Of a DNA stretch of 64,000 nucleotides, positions 26,490 to 38,864 are shown one piece after another. Made by a program: the position numbers and the translations under genes. Below the pieces are notes generated by a model that did not search any database, was not told the origin of the DNA, and saw only the letters and a list, made by a program, of their open reading frames with translations. The DNA is from Acanthornis magna. Lineage: Eukaryota; Chordata; Aves; Passeriformes; Acanthizidae. The stretch is taken from the NCBI GenBank assembly GCA_036785705.1, contig JAWUZG010000056.1, positions 17,342,001-17,406,000 on the forward strand, in the 5' to 3' direction. Numbering within the stretch: the stretch's first letter is position 1; each line of letters starts with the position of its first letter.

Positions 26490-26530
26490 AATATATACAA
26501 TTATATATCATGGATATATGTGTATATATA
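26490..26530. repeat. TA-rich simple repeat
   Basis: An interrupted (TA)n tract with TG and CA steps lies directly against the start of the next CR1 fragment, where such tracts often arise from the element's tail region. Confidence 0.8.
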
Positions 26531-26640
26531 ATCAGAGAATAGGATGAGTTGGAAGGGATGCACAAGAACCATCGAGTCCAACTCCTGGCCCTACACCAGA
26601 CCATCCCCAATGTCAAATTTGGAACAGGCTGGATAGTTTT
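26531..26640 (-). mobile_element. CR1 LINE fragment of another subfamily
   Basis: The plus strand shows an eroded octamer (atcagagaatagg), then gagttggaagggatgcacaa, then ccatcgagtccaactcctgg, then ccctacaccagaccatcccc. The catcgagtccaactcctggccct block is typical of an avian CR1 subfamily different from that at 1608 or 12132. It is in reverse orientation and truncated at about 110 bp. Confidence 0.75.
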
Positions 26641-27183
26641 TGCTGGAAGTCTTCAACCTAAGACCATGAGGAGTAACTAAACACATGTATAGACAAGCCA
26701 CAGTGTCTGCTGTATTCACAGGATAGAACATGATTGTATTCGATTTTCTAAACCTCTTCTGCATTCTTTACCATGAAACCAAAGTTACTGAAGGAAAAGA
26801 CAGAGTCAAAGGTAAAGCTGGGTTTGTCACAGAGTATGGGGGGGGAAGGGAAGCAACTCCTGAAGGATTTGGCTTGGGGTAGATAAGGCTTTGCTCAAGG
26901 TGTGAAATGCTGAGTGCCCAAGTCACTACTCAAGGGAAGGGCGAGGTGAGGAGCAGCTTGCCAGAGGAATTGCACTTCACCAGGTTGTGTTCTCCTGTCA
27001 CTGGGCTGATCACCAACCCAGAGAGGCACACAGGTGTCTGCAGGGCTGAGTGCGACCCTGAGCTCTGAGGGCAACCTGCCCTAATCTGTACGAGTGAGGT
27101 CCCAAAATTTGGACATCAGCAGCATTGCTGCACCTGGTACTCAGCCAGAGCCCTGCGTGGCTTCATGCAGCTTAGCTAAAAGC
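26641..27183. other. Unique intronic sequence before the minisatellite
   Basis: No gene or repeat family was recognised. A run of nine Gs lies near 26836. The final part becomes GC-richer towards the array. Confidence 0.5.
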
Positions 27184-27946
27184 CTGCAGGGCCAGTGAGG
27201 AATGTTGAGGTGCAGGGCCAGTGAGGAATGCTGAGGTGCAGATCCAGTGAGGAATGCTGAGGTGCAGGGCCAGTGAGGAATGCTGAGGTGCAGGGGCAGT
27301 GAGGAATGCTGAGGTGCAGGGGCAGTGAGGAATGCTGAGGTGCAGATCCAGTGAGGAATGCTGAGGTGCAGATACAGTGAGGAATGCTGAGGTGCAGGGC
27401 CAGTGAGGAATGCTGAGGTGCAGGGCCAGTGAGGAATGCTGAGGTGCAGATACAGTGAGGAATGCTGAGGTGCAGGGGCAGTGAGGAATGCTGAGGTGCA
27501 GGGCCAGTGATGAATGCTGAGGTGCAGATGCAGTGAGGAATGCTGAGGTGCAGATCCAGTGAGGAATGCTGAGGTGCAGATCCAGTGAGGAATGTTGAGG
27601 TGCAGGGCCAGTGAGGAATGCTGAGGTGCAGATCCAGTGAGGAATGCTGAGGTGCAGATCCAGTGAGGAATGCTGAGGTGCAGGGCTGGTGAGAAGTGCT
27701 GAGGTGCAGATCCAGTGAGGAATGCTGAGGTGCAGGGCCAGTGAGGAATGCTGAGGTGCAGGGCCAGTGAGGAATGCTGAGGTGCAGATGCAGTGAGGAA
27801 TGCTGAGGTGCAGATCCAGTGAGGAATGCTGAGGTGCAGGGCCAGTGAGGAATGCTGAGGTGCAGATGCAGTGAGGAATGCTGAGGTGCAGATCCAGTGA
27901 GGAATGCTGAGGTGCAGGGCCAGTGAGGAATGCTGAGGTGCAGGTC
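27184..27946 (+). repeat. 26-bp minisatellite, about 29 units
   Basis: The unit is gaggtgcag, four variable bases, then agtgaggaatgct (26 bp). About 29 units follow without gaps. With 1=ggcc or ggct, 2=gggc, 3=atcc, 4=atac, 5=atgc, the variable bases run 1-1-3-1-2-2-3-4-1-1-4-2-1-5-3-3-1-3-3-1-3-1-1-5-3-1-5-3-1. The last six units repeat 5-3-1 twice, a 78-bp higher-order period. A few units carry extra changes (gttgagg in units 1 and 16, gatgaatg in unit 13, gagaagtg in unit 20). No frame of the minus-strand unit contains a stop, and 26 is not a multiple of 3, so every minus frame stays open; the long minus-strand frames (27141-28118 and 27176-28003) are therefore a by-product. The array has sharp edges and probably varies in copy number. 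Confidence 0.97.
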
Positions 27947-29727
27947 CACCCCTCTCACCCAAGGGCTGTAGGGCAGCCAGGGCTCGGGTGAGGCAGGAGC
28001 CAACCATGGCTAAAGCCAAAGGACAAAAGGGACCAAGGAGATGGTCCCAGTCAGTGACAGGCTTAGCACTGTCTGGATCCATCACTGTCATCAAGGCTCT
28101 TGTGGGCATTTTCTCCACACCAGGAGCAAACCAAAGGTCTGTGTATTACTCCAGGACTATTTTGAGGACTGAAATGTGATTTCATAGGTACACAGACTCA
28201 CTTTGGCCTTCTGCAGAGAATGATTTTCTCCCACATTAGAATATTTAAAATAGATTTCATTCAATTATGGTGACTACATCAGCTATTTTTCCCCCTGAAA
28301 CAAACAGTGCCCTGAAATTCATCAGGAGATATCTACTGAAATGCATGCAAATTGTGTACACACATTTGCTCTCTCCCAGCTATGGCAGAAGTCTCCATTA
28401 AAAAAGCATTCTCTTCCTTACTGCAGCATTTGTCTGCAGCTTCTAAATGTCAATATTATCCCCAGTGAGAGGAGGGAGGAGGTGGGAAGGTTGGGAGCAT
28501 TAGGGAGCTAATTGCCACCCGAAATTGGGAATTGGGAACGCTCCACGCCTCGTGCTGCAGGGACCCTGCACTGTCAGGTCTCACTGCACAGCCCCAAATT
28601 TACAGAGCCACCCTTTGTGTTGCCATGATCATCACAGGAAATGAATTCATCTTAACGAGAAGGTACAGCAGTAGATTAAAAGAATGTTCTTTACAACTGA
28701 TTAATAATAGAGCCTTTGAAATAAAACACAGAAAAATGCCTGTGTCAAACCAACCCCTCCAGATCGCTCCCTGTTTTCATCAAGGACTTGGCCAATAACA
28801 TGAGAGAGCTGAGCACTAAAAGACAAGCTTTAAGGGATTTTTTTGTTAAGATGTCACAAATAAGAAATAACACTCTATTTGAAGCAGCCGTGATCACCAA
28901 TTTGACTCCATATGGCATTTTTGTTGCACATCAAAAATGGATGTTAGTCAGAAACTCCCTCCCCCATCCAAAGCCAGGGAAAGCTGAACACTGAATTTCC
29001 TTTGGCACTAAGACCACGTAGTGGATGGAGCAGTTCAAAGGTTAGGAGTTAGATTCTCACTGGATGTCACCTCTGCCTCTGTGGACAAAACAAAACCACT
29101 GAAAGGCACTGGGTTTCATCCAAAATGACTCTGCCACTCCCTTTAAATATAGCCCTCTATCAAAACATTTCACAGGGATATTTAATTGAAATTAATCTCA
29201 GATCTTTAATACTTTCTAATATGTCACTCTTGCTTTTTAAGTTTGGCTTTTTGAGTAGACTGCCAATAAATACGTGATTTTTTTTCCCACCAGCAGGTTA
29301 CCTCTTGAAGACAGTTTTCTATGGATGAAGGGAGAAGGGATGTGTTGACAGTCACAGATACCAGGACCATATGCTGCCTAATCTCATCTCGAGCACATAC
29401 TCTGAACCTCATGAAATCTATGATATTTAAATGCATCTACACTACACAACTCCACATCCATCAGATCTCTTGCTCCCTGATCTCTCTCCACACAAACCCC
29501 CACTCCCTTAGGTGCTCTCCAATATTAGATCCTGTGGGGTCGGGAGTTATGGCAGTTTGCTCTCTGCTTTCAGTGGATTTCCTGATGTTTTCCTGACTCT
29601 GACTGAGATCAGAGGTTTGATTCACCTTCTACAATTCTAGCAAGTTTTACCTTGTTTTACCAAAGACCCTGGGCATTCAGACAAGAATCTGAGCTGAAAA
29701 GATACTGAATTGAAGGCACTACTAATG

Positions 29728-29790
29728 CAAAATGTAAAAGTAAAAATATTTGGAAAGTAAAAAGTAAAGGGAAAAAAGAAAGGAAAGATC
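29728..29790 (+). repeat. A-rich purine tract
   Basis: An imperfect (AAAGT)n-like and GAAA-rich stretch, almost all purine on the plus strand. It could be an old poly-A tail or simple sequence; no retrocopy is seen beside it. Confidence 0.5.
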
Positions 29791-32410
29791 TGGTGTAAAA
29801 GATCTCTTTTGTTTCCTTCTTTAAATGAGATTTATATTGTCTCTGTTTGTCTGTTCCTGCCTGACTGTCTCCCCCTCCTCACCAGGAACTTGTTTTAACC
29901 CACCAACAGCCTTTGGCAGACTGGTAGAATATCCAAAAATACTGCAGTTCTCTGGCTGCAGTTAGACAATGAGACAGAAAGGATGATTTTATTACTGCCC
30001 TGAGGAAAAGAACCCTTTTTTTAAAGCATCAAAAGATGCATATGGGACTAATCAGTTGGAGGCAAAGGCTTTTAAATTTTGTCTCCTGACAATGCCTATC
30101 ACACCAAAGTGCTGCTCCTGGCTGGGGCTGCAAAACACCACTGTAAATATTAATCCCAACAAGTCTCTCCCTGTCTCCAGCCCGGGAATAGCAGAGGTGT
30201 GGTATTTAATAAAACAGCCTTTCTGTAATTACAGAGGGATCACTGCTACAAGTGCAGCCCAGACACCAAATCTGTCTTTAGCCTCTACCGAGATTACAAG
30301 TGTGACAAGTGTGATTTGGAGAAACACACCATGATGGTACAATTTCATGCTCAGTTTGCCATGCTTACAATAAGGCAACAGGAAAAAAAAAGCCTTCAAA
30401 TGGTAAATGGAGTAAATTTGCTATGGAAATCACTGAGAGAAGATAAATATAGAGTCCTACAATGTCATTTTTACAGTCAATTTTCTCTCTGTATCTGAAG
30501 TTTATCTCAAAAGAAGGGAAATTACATAAACATTTCATCTGGACTGTAATAGTACTAAATTAGGTGCTCTAGAGATTATTTATGATGTAGATAGGTTGTC
30601 AGTGGCAAATACGAGAAGTACAGTAACGTTGAAACAGAATCCTCTCTAATTCATGTACAGTAGTAAGTGGGAGCTTATGCAACTTTGAAGTAAATGTTTT
30701 TCACAGATATTTAAACCAGTTTCAGCCGAGCCATGTGTTGAAGAGATACAGTGGTTCCTTCCCCTCAGACACAGACTTCCTTTTGGGAAAACCTGGGGTG
30801 CTTTAGGATTAAATCTCACATGAACTCTTCTTGTGTCCATCATTTGAGTGAGGAGATGAGAATATTAAACAGTGGCTGGTCCCACCCCAGGCCATGGCCA
30901 GAAGGGGCTGCTGGGGTGGAGGGAGGTTTGTCCAGTCACGGGAGTCAATCTTTTGCTCCAGCTGCCAGAGACATTCCCTCCCAAGCCCAGGCACTGTGGG
31001 GAAGCTCCTCAGGATCACATCTTGACACCAAACAGGGAGGAGGGATCAGCCACGGATCACGACAGGAAAGTCATGTCTGCTTCCTTCTTGGGGTGCAGAG
31101 CTAAAATGTGGATTTTTCCTTGACCGACTCCCCAGTTACAGCTCTGTCAGAGCAACGGGAATGAAAACTCCTTGAAGATCCTACCAGACACGTTCTGATG
31201 GGTGAAGGCACCGGCAGATGCACATGTGGTACAGCCAATGCCTCCTGACCTGCAAGGGGCGTTTGTGGGGCAGGCTGGGGAAAGGGATGGCATGGAGCCA
31301 AGTCCACCTGCCAGGGATCTCAGTGGGAATAACCCTTTGCCTGTGCCCTGTGGGTCAGGGCCCCAGAGCTGCCTGTCTGTCCAGCCCCTCAAGGTGGGAG
31401 TGGACCCCCAGCTGGCCTTTCCCGGGGTGCCCGGGCTGAGGGAGGTGGGGGTTTCCCTGGATCCCTTTCCTACAGCTGTTGTCTCACCTACAGAACCCCC
31501 CCCGGCTGCAGTCCTGTCCTCCCTCCATCAGCATCTGTCAGGACAAGCAGGGAGCTCTGCTGCCTGCAGCCTGTAGGAGCAGAAGCCAGCCCCTCCTGCA
31601 GCCCGTGACTCAGCAAGCCATGTGCTTTTACACTCTGAGGTGACACCTAAAGCATCTTTCCCCCATTAGTGAAACTGCACCAGTGGCAGGTGCACAACAA
31701 ATAATACATTATAGACCTCTGCTTCAAAGGCCTGAGTAGTGCAAGTGCAGTATCCTCTTACATAGTTTATTTAATGTTTTCCATAAAAAGGGTGTGTGAT
31801 ATTTATTTATTTGTTTTCCAACTGAATGCTTTGACTGTGGTTGCTTCCAGTTTTCATTCTCTTGCTTGGTGACCTGGCTGCTCTGGTGAGTGCAAAGGGC
31901 ATTTGAGAAATAAAATGGAGAGAAATACAGTTATTAATCAGCACAGCTTACCGAAAATGAGCATTCTGCACAGGGCAAGCCCCAAGGAAAGGAAAAAAGT
32001 CATGACATTTCTAGGAATGCCGCTGGGAGCAGTGTGGCCAACCTCTGAATAATGAGATGAGAAGGTAACATGAATGTAGTTTAGGTGGCCTGAGGGGTTA
32101 AAGAAACATAAACCCCTGTCTGAGAGGGGCAACTTCCACAGGACTTCACTGTGTGTTCATGTTTTAAAGGTGTTCTCACAAAGCTTCTGTTTTCATTTCA
32201 TTCAGTTTTGTCTTCTACTGCGGTCTTTTCTAGAGCACCATCGCAGGACATGCCATATGCCAAAGGGTGGAAGCAAAACCCCAGAGCCTCCCAAAGGAGC
32301 TGCAGGGAGGAGGCACAGCCGAAAAGGGAATTCTGGGGTCATCAAAGCACTGTCCACTTCTGTCTCGGAGAGGGCTGGCAAGGAATTACAGTTCCCAGAG
32401 CAGCAAACTG

Positions 32411-32430
32411 GATGGGATGGGATGGGATGA
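32411..32430 (+). repeat. Pentanucleotide repeat (GATGG)4
   Basis: Three exact gatgg units and one gatga unit lie head to tail. It is a short microsatellite. Confidence 0.85.
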
Positions 32431-35400
32431 ATCCCCATATGGGGCTGCATTTAACTGGCCCATGGGGTGAAATGACCCCGTGACAGAAATCTAACTCACA
32501 CACAAACAGCCTGGGCTGTGACTGCCCATGCATGGCTGATTTTAGAGCCACGCCATGCCTTGAGCAGGACAAGAGACTGCTCCTGCCGTGAGGTGCCCAC
32601 CAGGGCAGGGACAGTGTCTCCAACATCAGTCCCAAGCTGTGACAAGGAACTGATGCTGGAACGTGGCCCTGCCTTGCCTGCTGGGGAAGAACATCTCTAA
32701 AGAACAGCTGCAATTAGAGATAAATAACATTTCCAAATTAGCAGCCAACTGATTTCATCCCTACCAGAGCATCACACATCCCAAAGCTCCCGGAGGTTTG
32801 TATGTACACACACATACAAGAATTGACTCCAGTATTTAGACAAGTTAATCAGGTTTCAAGTTTCTTGCACAGTAAATTTCCTTTACTGTACCAACTGTAC
32901 ACTGCGATGGAGATTAAATTAACAACGTTGTAGCAAAGCACAGACCACAGTTTATAATAGATTTATAAGTACTGTATGGACATGTTTGTCTTTTCCTTTA
33001 TTTCCTCGTAAGCGATGCTGTTATGACAGCCATAATTCTTACTTACTCGACTTCTAGGCTGCTGGCAATAGCATAAAAATAGATTTTGAGAATTTATATC
33101 ATACATGCATCATAAGAAGGCAACAAAGGAGAACAGGTAAAATTTATTTAGGTTTAGAGCCAGTGTTCTTCATATTCATTTTCCCACTAACCCTGTCCCG
33201 GTAAGAGTCATCAGCTTTGCTTCCCAACAGCCCAAGGACCTCACATACCCCCCAAGAGAAACAGGAATTGCACTGGAGCTGTGTGACTAACTTTGGGCTC
33301 AAATTTGATACAGCAATTGGAAGACAACACAAATAAATTCCTGTAGGAACACTGCTACAGGGACAGGATATTCACTCCCCAAACTGAGGAGATAATTTCT
33401 AATGCAAAATGCACCACATGTGACAAGATATCTCCTTTCAGCTTCACACAGAGTTCATCCAACAGCACTGAGAGAAAGCACCCCTGACTCTGGGAGGGAT
33501 CAACAATGCACTGCTGAACTCCTTGGAACAGCAGCAGTGTGGGGTCTGAGCACCAGGGCTGGGAGAACAACATTCTAAATGGCATTTTGCAAGAGCAACA
33601 CCACAGGACACTGTTCAGCTTGTGAAGAAGTCTTGCAAGGAGAGAATTGCATCATTACCTCTTTTCAAGGGTGTCTGCTCTCAAAGGCAATATCTGTTTT
33701 CACACTGGGCAGGTTCCCAAATGTGCAGTCCCAGCACAGGGATGGGAGCTGCTGGGAAATTCTCTCAGGGGTGCAGGGGGCACTCAGACACTGAGAGAGC
33801 CACAGGAAGTTGGAGAAGAGACCAAGAGTGCCAAACCTGAGCCCTCGTTGTACCCAGCTCTCCTTTCATGTGCACCTTTGTTTGTTCAGTGACAAAGCAG
33901 GAACTATTCATTACCTTCATGTTCTGGGATGTTTGCTTTAACGGGACTTTCCTTCCACCTATTATAAATGTTCAGTGAAATATTCAATAAAAAAGGGAAG
34001 ATTTGCAGTTATAGAGAAGAGCTCAAATAAAGTTCATGGTTTCTAAGTAATGCAGCTTTCAATTACCATACCCTTTTTAAACTGGGAAAGATGTAATGTT
34101 AATCAAACATGTAATTTGCAAGTGTTTTTCTTTAGTAAATGTCATGTACAAGTAGATATTTAGGATGTAATGCAAAAAGTAATTGCAGTTGGATAACTTT
34201 CCATGGTAATATTTATTTACATTAGAGCAGACGTGAGTATTCCTGAAAAAGGAAATGAATATTGTGCATAAAATCCCAACCCCACTGAAGTCAATTCCAA
34301 AACTCCCTTTGCCTTCCAGGACTAGAATGTCACCCTTTCTTTAATGCAGTATGTGAAGTAATGCCTTTCCTGCTGCTTATTAAGTAAGAGTGAAAAACGG
34401 AGACAGCAAAGGGAGCTCAACAGAGGAAATGCTCAGACTCTTTCCAAGGCAAGAAATACCAAAGGAGAATGATGGAAAGTGTTTGGAAACTAGGAGAGCA
34501 GTGAAGCTGGACATGGACTCTGATGGCAGAGGTTCCATTCCATGCTCCAATTTGGTGTCAGCATGTGTATCACGCCACATTTCAGGGTCCCAGGATCCTC
34601 AAAAATTCATGGGAATTTATTCTTCTGGTCAGGCATCTACATCAGGGTTAGAGCACCCAGACACTTCTGTGGGGTCACTCCGAACATCTAAATGGTCATC
34701 ACAAGTCAGTCCTTATCTTGTTGGGGCATCCCTCCCACTGCCACCAGTTATAAATAAGAATGAGATGTTTCATAAGGCTAATAGCCAAATTCAATTTGAC
34801 AAAAAAGATCCATTTCTGCTTTAATAAAAGAGCATTCTCTACCTGCACCAGCTGGGAACTGCTTTATCCAATATGCAGGGGTCAACAGGAGAGGATTTTA
34901 AGCTGAAATGTTGTCTGACAGTGAGGCCTATCAGGGTAACTGGGGAACTGTCAATGAGATGAGGAATTGGATGCACCCAGTAGGAAAACAATCTTTACAT
35001 TCATGACAAAGGGTTTCACAATGGGCCATCCTGGCTGTGAACTGCAGGCTCTCAAACTGCCCAGAGAGGTCAGCTCTGAGGCTGAGTTAATGGTTAAAAA
35101 GTAACTGTGAGCTCCTAAATAGAGGCTTTCATCAGGAAACAAATATTCTTTCACAAATTCTGTGCCAATGGCACATTTCAAACTTCTGCAACATCCTCTT
35201 AGGAAGACTAAAGGCTGTGTTCTGCTCTCCACAGTTAAATACACACATCCCCCCAGCAGCACCTCTGGCCTGTCCCAGAGCTCCCAACCTCACCAGCGCA
35301 GCTCATTAACTCCAGAGCACCCAGGCTGGACAATGGATTGGGTTCAGGTTCACCCCAGCGCCAGTCCCTCCCTGGCTCTCAGTGCCTGGGGTGGAGCTGT

Positions 35401-38400
35401 GCACACCCCACCCTGGCCACGGAGCCCAGCCTGGGCATGAGGAGGCAGCCCTGACACAGCGCAGGTGGAGTGTGGAGTCCCAGTGTGTCACCTGCTTCAT
35501 GCTGCTATTTTCATACATCTTTTTTTTTCTGACTTCCCACAAGCTACAGAATTCCTGGCAAGGCAACGTTTACAGGGAACCCAGCAATTTGCCTCCGCTT
35601 GTTTATGTTTACAAAGCTTTTTCCACTGTTTCCTTTGCCTGGAAAATTGGTTATGTTATCAAAGAAAGCTATTAGCTGCCTTTTGTACTATCTACCTTAG
35701 GTAAATATATGTTCTATTTTAATCCACTTTTCATTTACTTCTAGGCAATTGATTCTCTTGGTTCCTTCAAAATGTATTCCATGATGTTTATATTACTGGG
35801 ACTGGAAAAACAGGCCTCTAGCTACATACACTATTTTTCCAGCCTGTTAAATGTAGCAACTATGTTTTATTTTCTTGAGCTACACAATACTGTGACCAAG
35901 GAATGAATATCAGTTTTTCTGAGTTTGCTAGACCAGTGTTGGAGCGTAAATCTGGCTCAGACCAACACGGAACACAAAACATGGATAAAGAAGATGATTT
36001 GAGCAGGTTTCAAACCAACAGGTGCTACCCAGGGACACGGGGTGTGAGGATAGTGAAGACATTTACAGAGAGCAGGAGTGAAGTGGTGTTTGGGTTGTGG
36101 TTCAGCTGTGTAACCGAGATTGCACTCCACCGAGTTGGATTTGGATGGAGTTTATGTGCACTGCTGCCTCACTCTGCTAAATCCCAGCCCTGAGTAACTT
36201 CAAATAAGTAAACTTTGTATGAGGCATTAACCCCCTCCACGTGCAGCCCCTGCAAGAACCTGGTCAGCACATTTTGGACTCTGACAAGTCCCCCTTTCAC
36301 CTTGGCAAGATTTATTAACCAATCGCTGCTATCAGGTCACATTTCCTATGCTGTTGTTTCCGAGCACGGCTGGCAGCTCATCCACCTTCTCTTCTAGGAG
36401 CATATTAATGCCTTAGATTGTGCTCCTGCCTCAGTTGTGGTTGTTTCTTTCCCCTTTACTCATTGTCTTTCTGACCCCACATTCATCATCCTTGCAGAAA
36501 GCTGCAGGAACTGTCTGGCTGGTGTTGGTGACACCACTGTCCTGCTCCATTTCCCCCAAAGCAGGACTCCCTCATCGTTTTCTCTTTTCACTTACACAGC
36601 TCCTATTTTTTTATAGGCATAGTTTGACTTTTGGCAAATCTTTCTTCATCCCTAAAGTATTTTGACTTCTAAGACATAGTTTTGTCTGCTGTTCAGTTCA
36701 TCTTTCTATTCCTTACTACTTAGCTCTACTATCTCTACTTATTTCAACTATCTCCTCTTTAGTTAACTAATATTAAACTGGCTCTTAATGTCTCCAGCCC
36801 CAAGTTTCTGCCTCTTAAGCTTAGCTTGCTGATTCCTGACAGTTTCCTTAGAACCTGGACTTTGGGGTATCCATCACACAAAATTTCCTGGGTGTTCCAA
36901 GCCAAAACACATTCCAAATGGATTTCCGTAGTTCTGAATGTTTGTTTTATAGCTGTGCAATTCATGAATGACTGATGTTATTTTCTACGGCCGGGTCATT
37001 TATTCTATCTTCATTACCTACAATACTACATCTGAAATAGTATTTTCCTGCTTCAGTAATCTGTTGGCAGGAATATCTACTATTTCAGTAACACTTGTTC
37101 TCCAAAATATATCAGAGAAATTAAAGTTTGGAAGCGATACAAGTCCTCGACGTATTTCTCTCTGTAGTAACATTTGACAGGCCTCTACATGGAGCCAACT
37201 CAAGTGCTAAACCTGCAAAACAGATTTCTAACACTACACCACTCCAAACTTTGAGCAGCCTCTCCTGCAGTGATTTTGACCTAAACAGATGTTGATGTAT
37301 CTTTACTATCTTTTAGTTCTCTTAAGCTGATCGCAGCCCTACAGAATAATGTTACTCTGTCAGCTTAAGTGTCTTTTATACATAAACCATGATAAAGTGG
37401 CTCTGTGTATTTTTATAATCATATAATTACAGGATTTGTACAGGAGTTTATGCTTTCACAGATAATGTCTCTTTGCACACAGCATGTGATGAAACCTTTA
37501 CAGCTACAAACTGAGAAGTTTTGCCTTCCCAAATGTTTGGGACTTGAAACACCAGCTCTGTGCAGAGTGAGTGTCTCAGAAACAGAAGGGACCAATCAGG
37601 TCCGTGGGTGAAGCTGAATTACAACACCAGGATTTCCAGGCTGGAAAATTTAACTCTCAATTCCTCATACAGAAAAAGTGCTTTGATTCTCTGGATTCTT
37701 CCAGCTCCCCTTTTCCTCTCCAAACTCCGCCAGGTGTGGTGGGGGGCTGGCAGGATCTGACTGGTTGTTAATTCTCCTGAAGGCCCTGCACTCGTGTCCC
37801 CTCCCACCGCCCTGATGGGACAGATCACATCCCTAGAGCGAAGGAGCATCACCCCAGGGCATCCCCTCGCCCACCGAGGGCTGCACGGCCACCCCTCGCA
37901 GCAAGAGCTTGCAGAAAGCACCTGCCTGGGCATTTATGTGGCATTGTCTTGGCAAAACCCATTTGAGAGGAGGTTTTTAACTTGGATCAAGCCAGGACAA
38001 CACCCACGAGGATGTTTTGATCAAACTATACCAAATTTATATGATTACATGGTGCAACAGTTTATAAACATGGCAGGAAAGAATATTCTGATTTTGTGAA
38101 TCTAAGCAAAACGTTTCCACCGAGCCTCTGGGAGATTTGCATGCCCATGAAATACAGGATCAATCTGCTCCAGAGCCTGACATACAAGGACTTTATGTTT
38201 ATGCTTAGGCTGATGTTTAGCATGCTGCAGTGCAGCAAACAGAAAAGTGTGGTTGAGCTGTCATGTAAGATAATTGATTTTGACACAACTACAAGTTAAT
38301 TCGTCACTATTTTGCAACTTATTTGAAAATTCTTTGCAGCAATGTCCCAGAGGACAGCGTGTAATCGCTTGTAAACTGAAATTAGGTCCAGAGTTAAATA

Positions 38401-38693
38401 TCATTAAATCTCAGGTACAGCCCGAGCTCAGCATGTGCCTACTAATGCGTTACCTTCCCTATTACATCAAGGACACAACTGTAGCAAAGGTTATGAGGAT
38501 TATTGCTCAAGTTGCAAATTGCTTATAACCAGAAATTAAGTTGAGATAAATTTCCAGGCAGCCCAGAAATGGGTGGAAGAGAAAAGTCACCAAATGGACA
38601 CCTGGCAATCACCAAAGTCCCCAAATGGGCACTCACACATTTTCTTGCTTTTCTTTTGCACCCATGAACACAAACCCCTGTGGGAAATAAGGA

Positions 38694-38864
38694 GGCCAGA
38701 GGAGCTGTGGCTGCCCCATCCCTGGAAGTGTTCAAGGCCAGGCTGGATGGGCTCGGAGCAACCTGGACAGTGAAAGGAACTAATGAATCCTGGCCCATGG
38801 CAGGGCGTTGGAACTGGATGGTCTTTAAGGTCCCTTCCAACCCAAATCATTCTATGATTTTATG
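38694..38864 (+). mobile_element. CR1 LINE 3' end with terminal octamers
   Basis: The plus strand reads ggctgccccatccctggaag, then tgttcaaggccaggctggat, a cctggcccatggcaggg block, ggtctttaaggtcccttcc, aacccaaatc, and ends in attctatg plus attttatg. This is the CR1 3' end in forward orientation, including the two terminal octamer units. It is the only clear CR1 copy antisense to the MEGF11-like gene. Confidence 0.92.

Larger units (their letters stand above)
27947..38693. other. Unique intronic sequence
   Basis: No exon was recognised. Simple repeats at 29728 and 32411 are listed separately. The 31200-31620 part is GC-rich with open frames on both strands and low-complexity peptides. A small cluster of about seven CpGs lies near 37790-37905. 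The rest is AT-rich. Confidence 0.5.

Noticed and set aside
27184..27946. Regularly spaced repeats that could suggest a CRISPR array
   Set aside because: The units are contiguous with no unique spacers, and the setting is a vertebrate intron.
27141..28118. 325-codon minus-strand open frame with a repeating peptide
   Set aside because: It is created by the 26-bp minisatellite, whose minus-strand unit has no stop in any frame. A second overlapping frame (27176-28003) is equally open and equally repetitive.
36420..36665. Hydrophobic 81-codon frame that could look like a membrane protein
   Set aside because: The hydrophobicity comes from a T- and C-rich strand, and no start context, domain or splice support is present.
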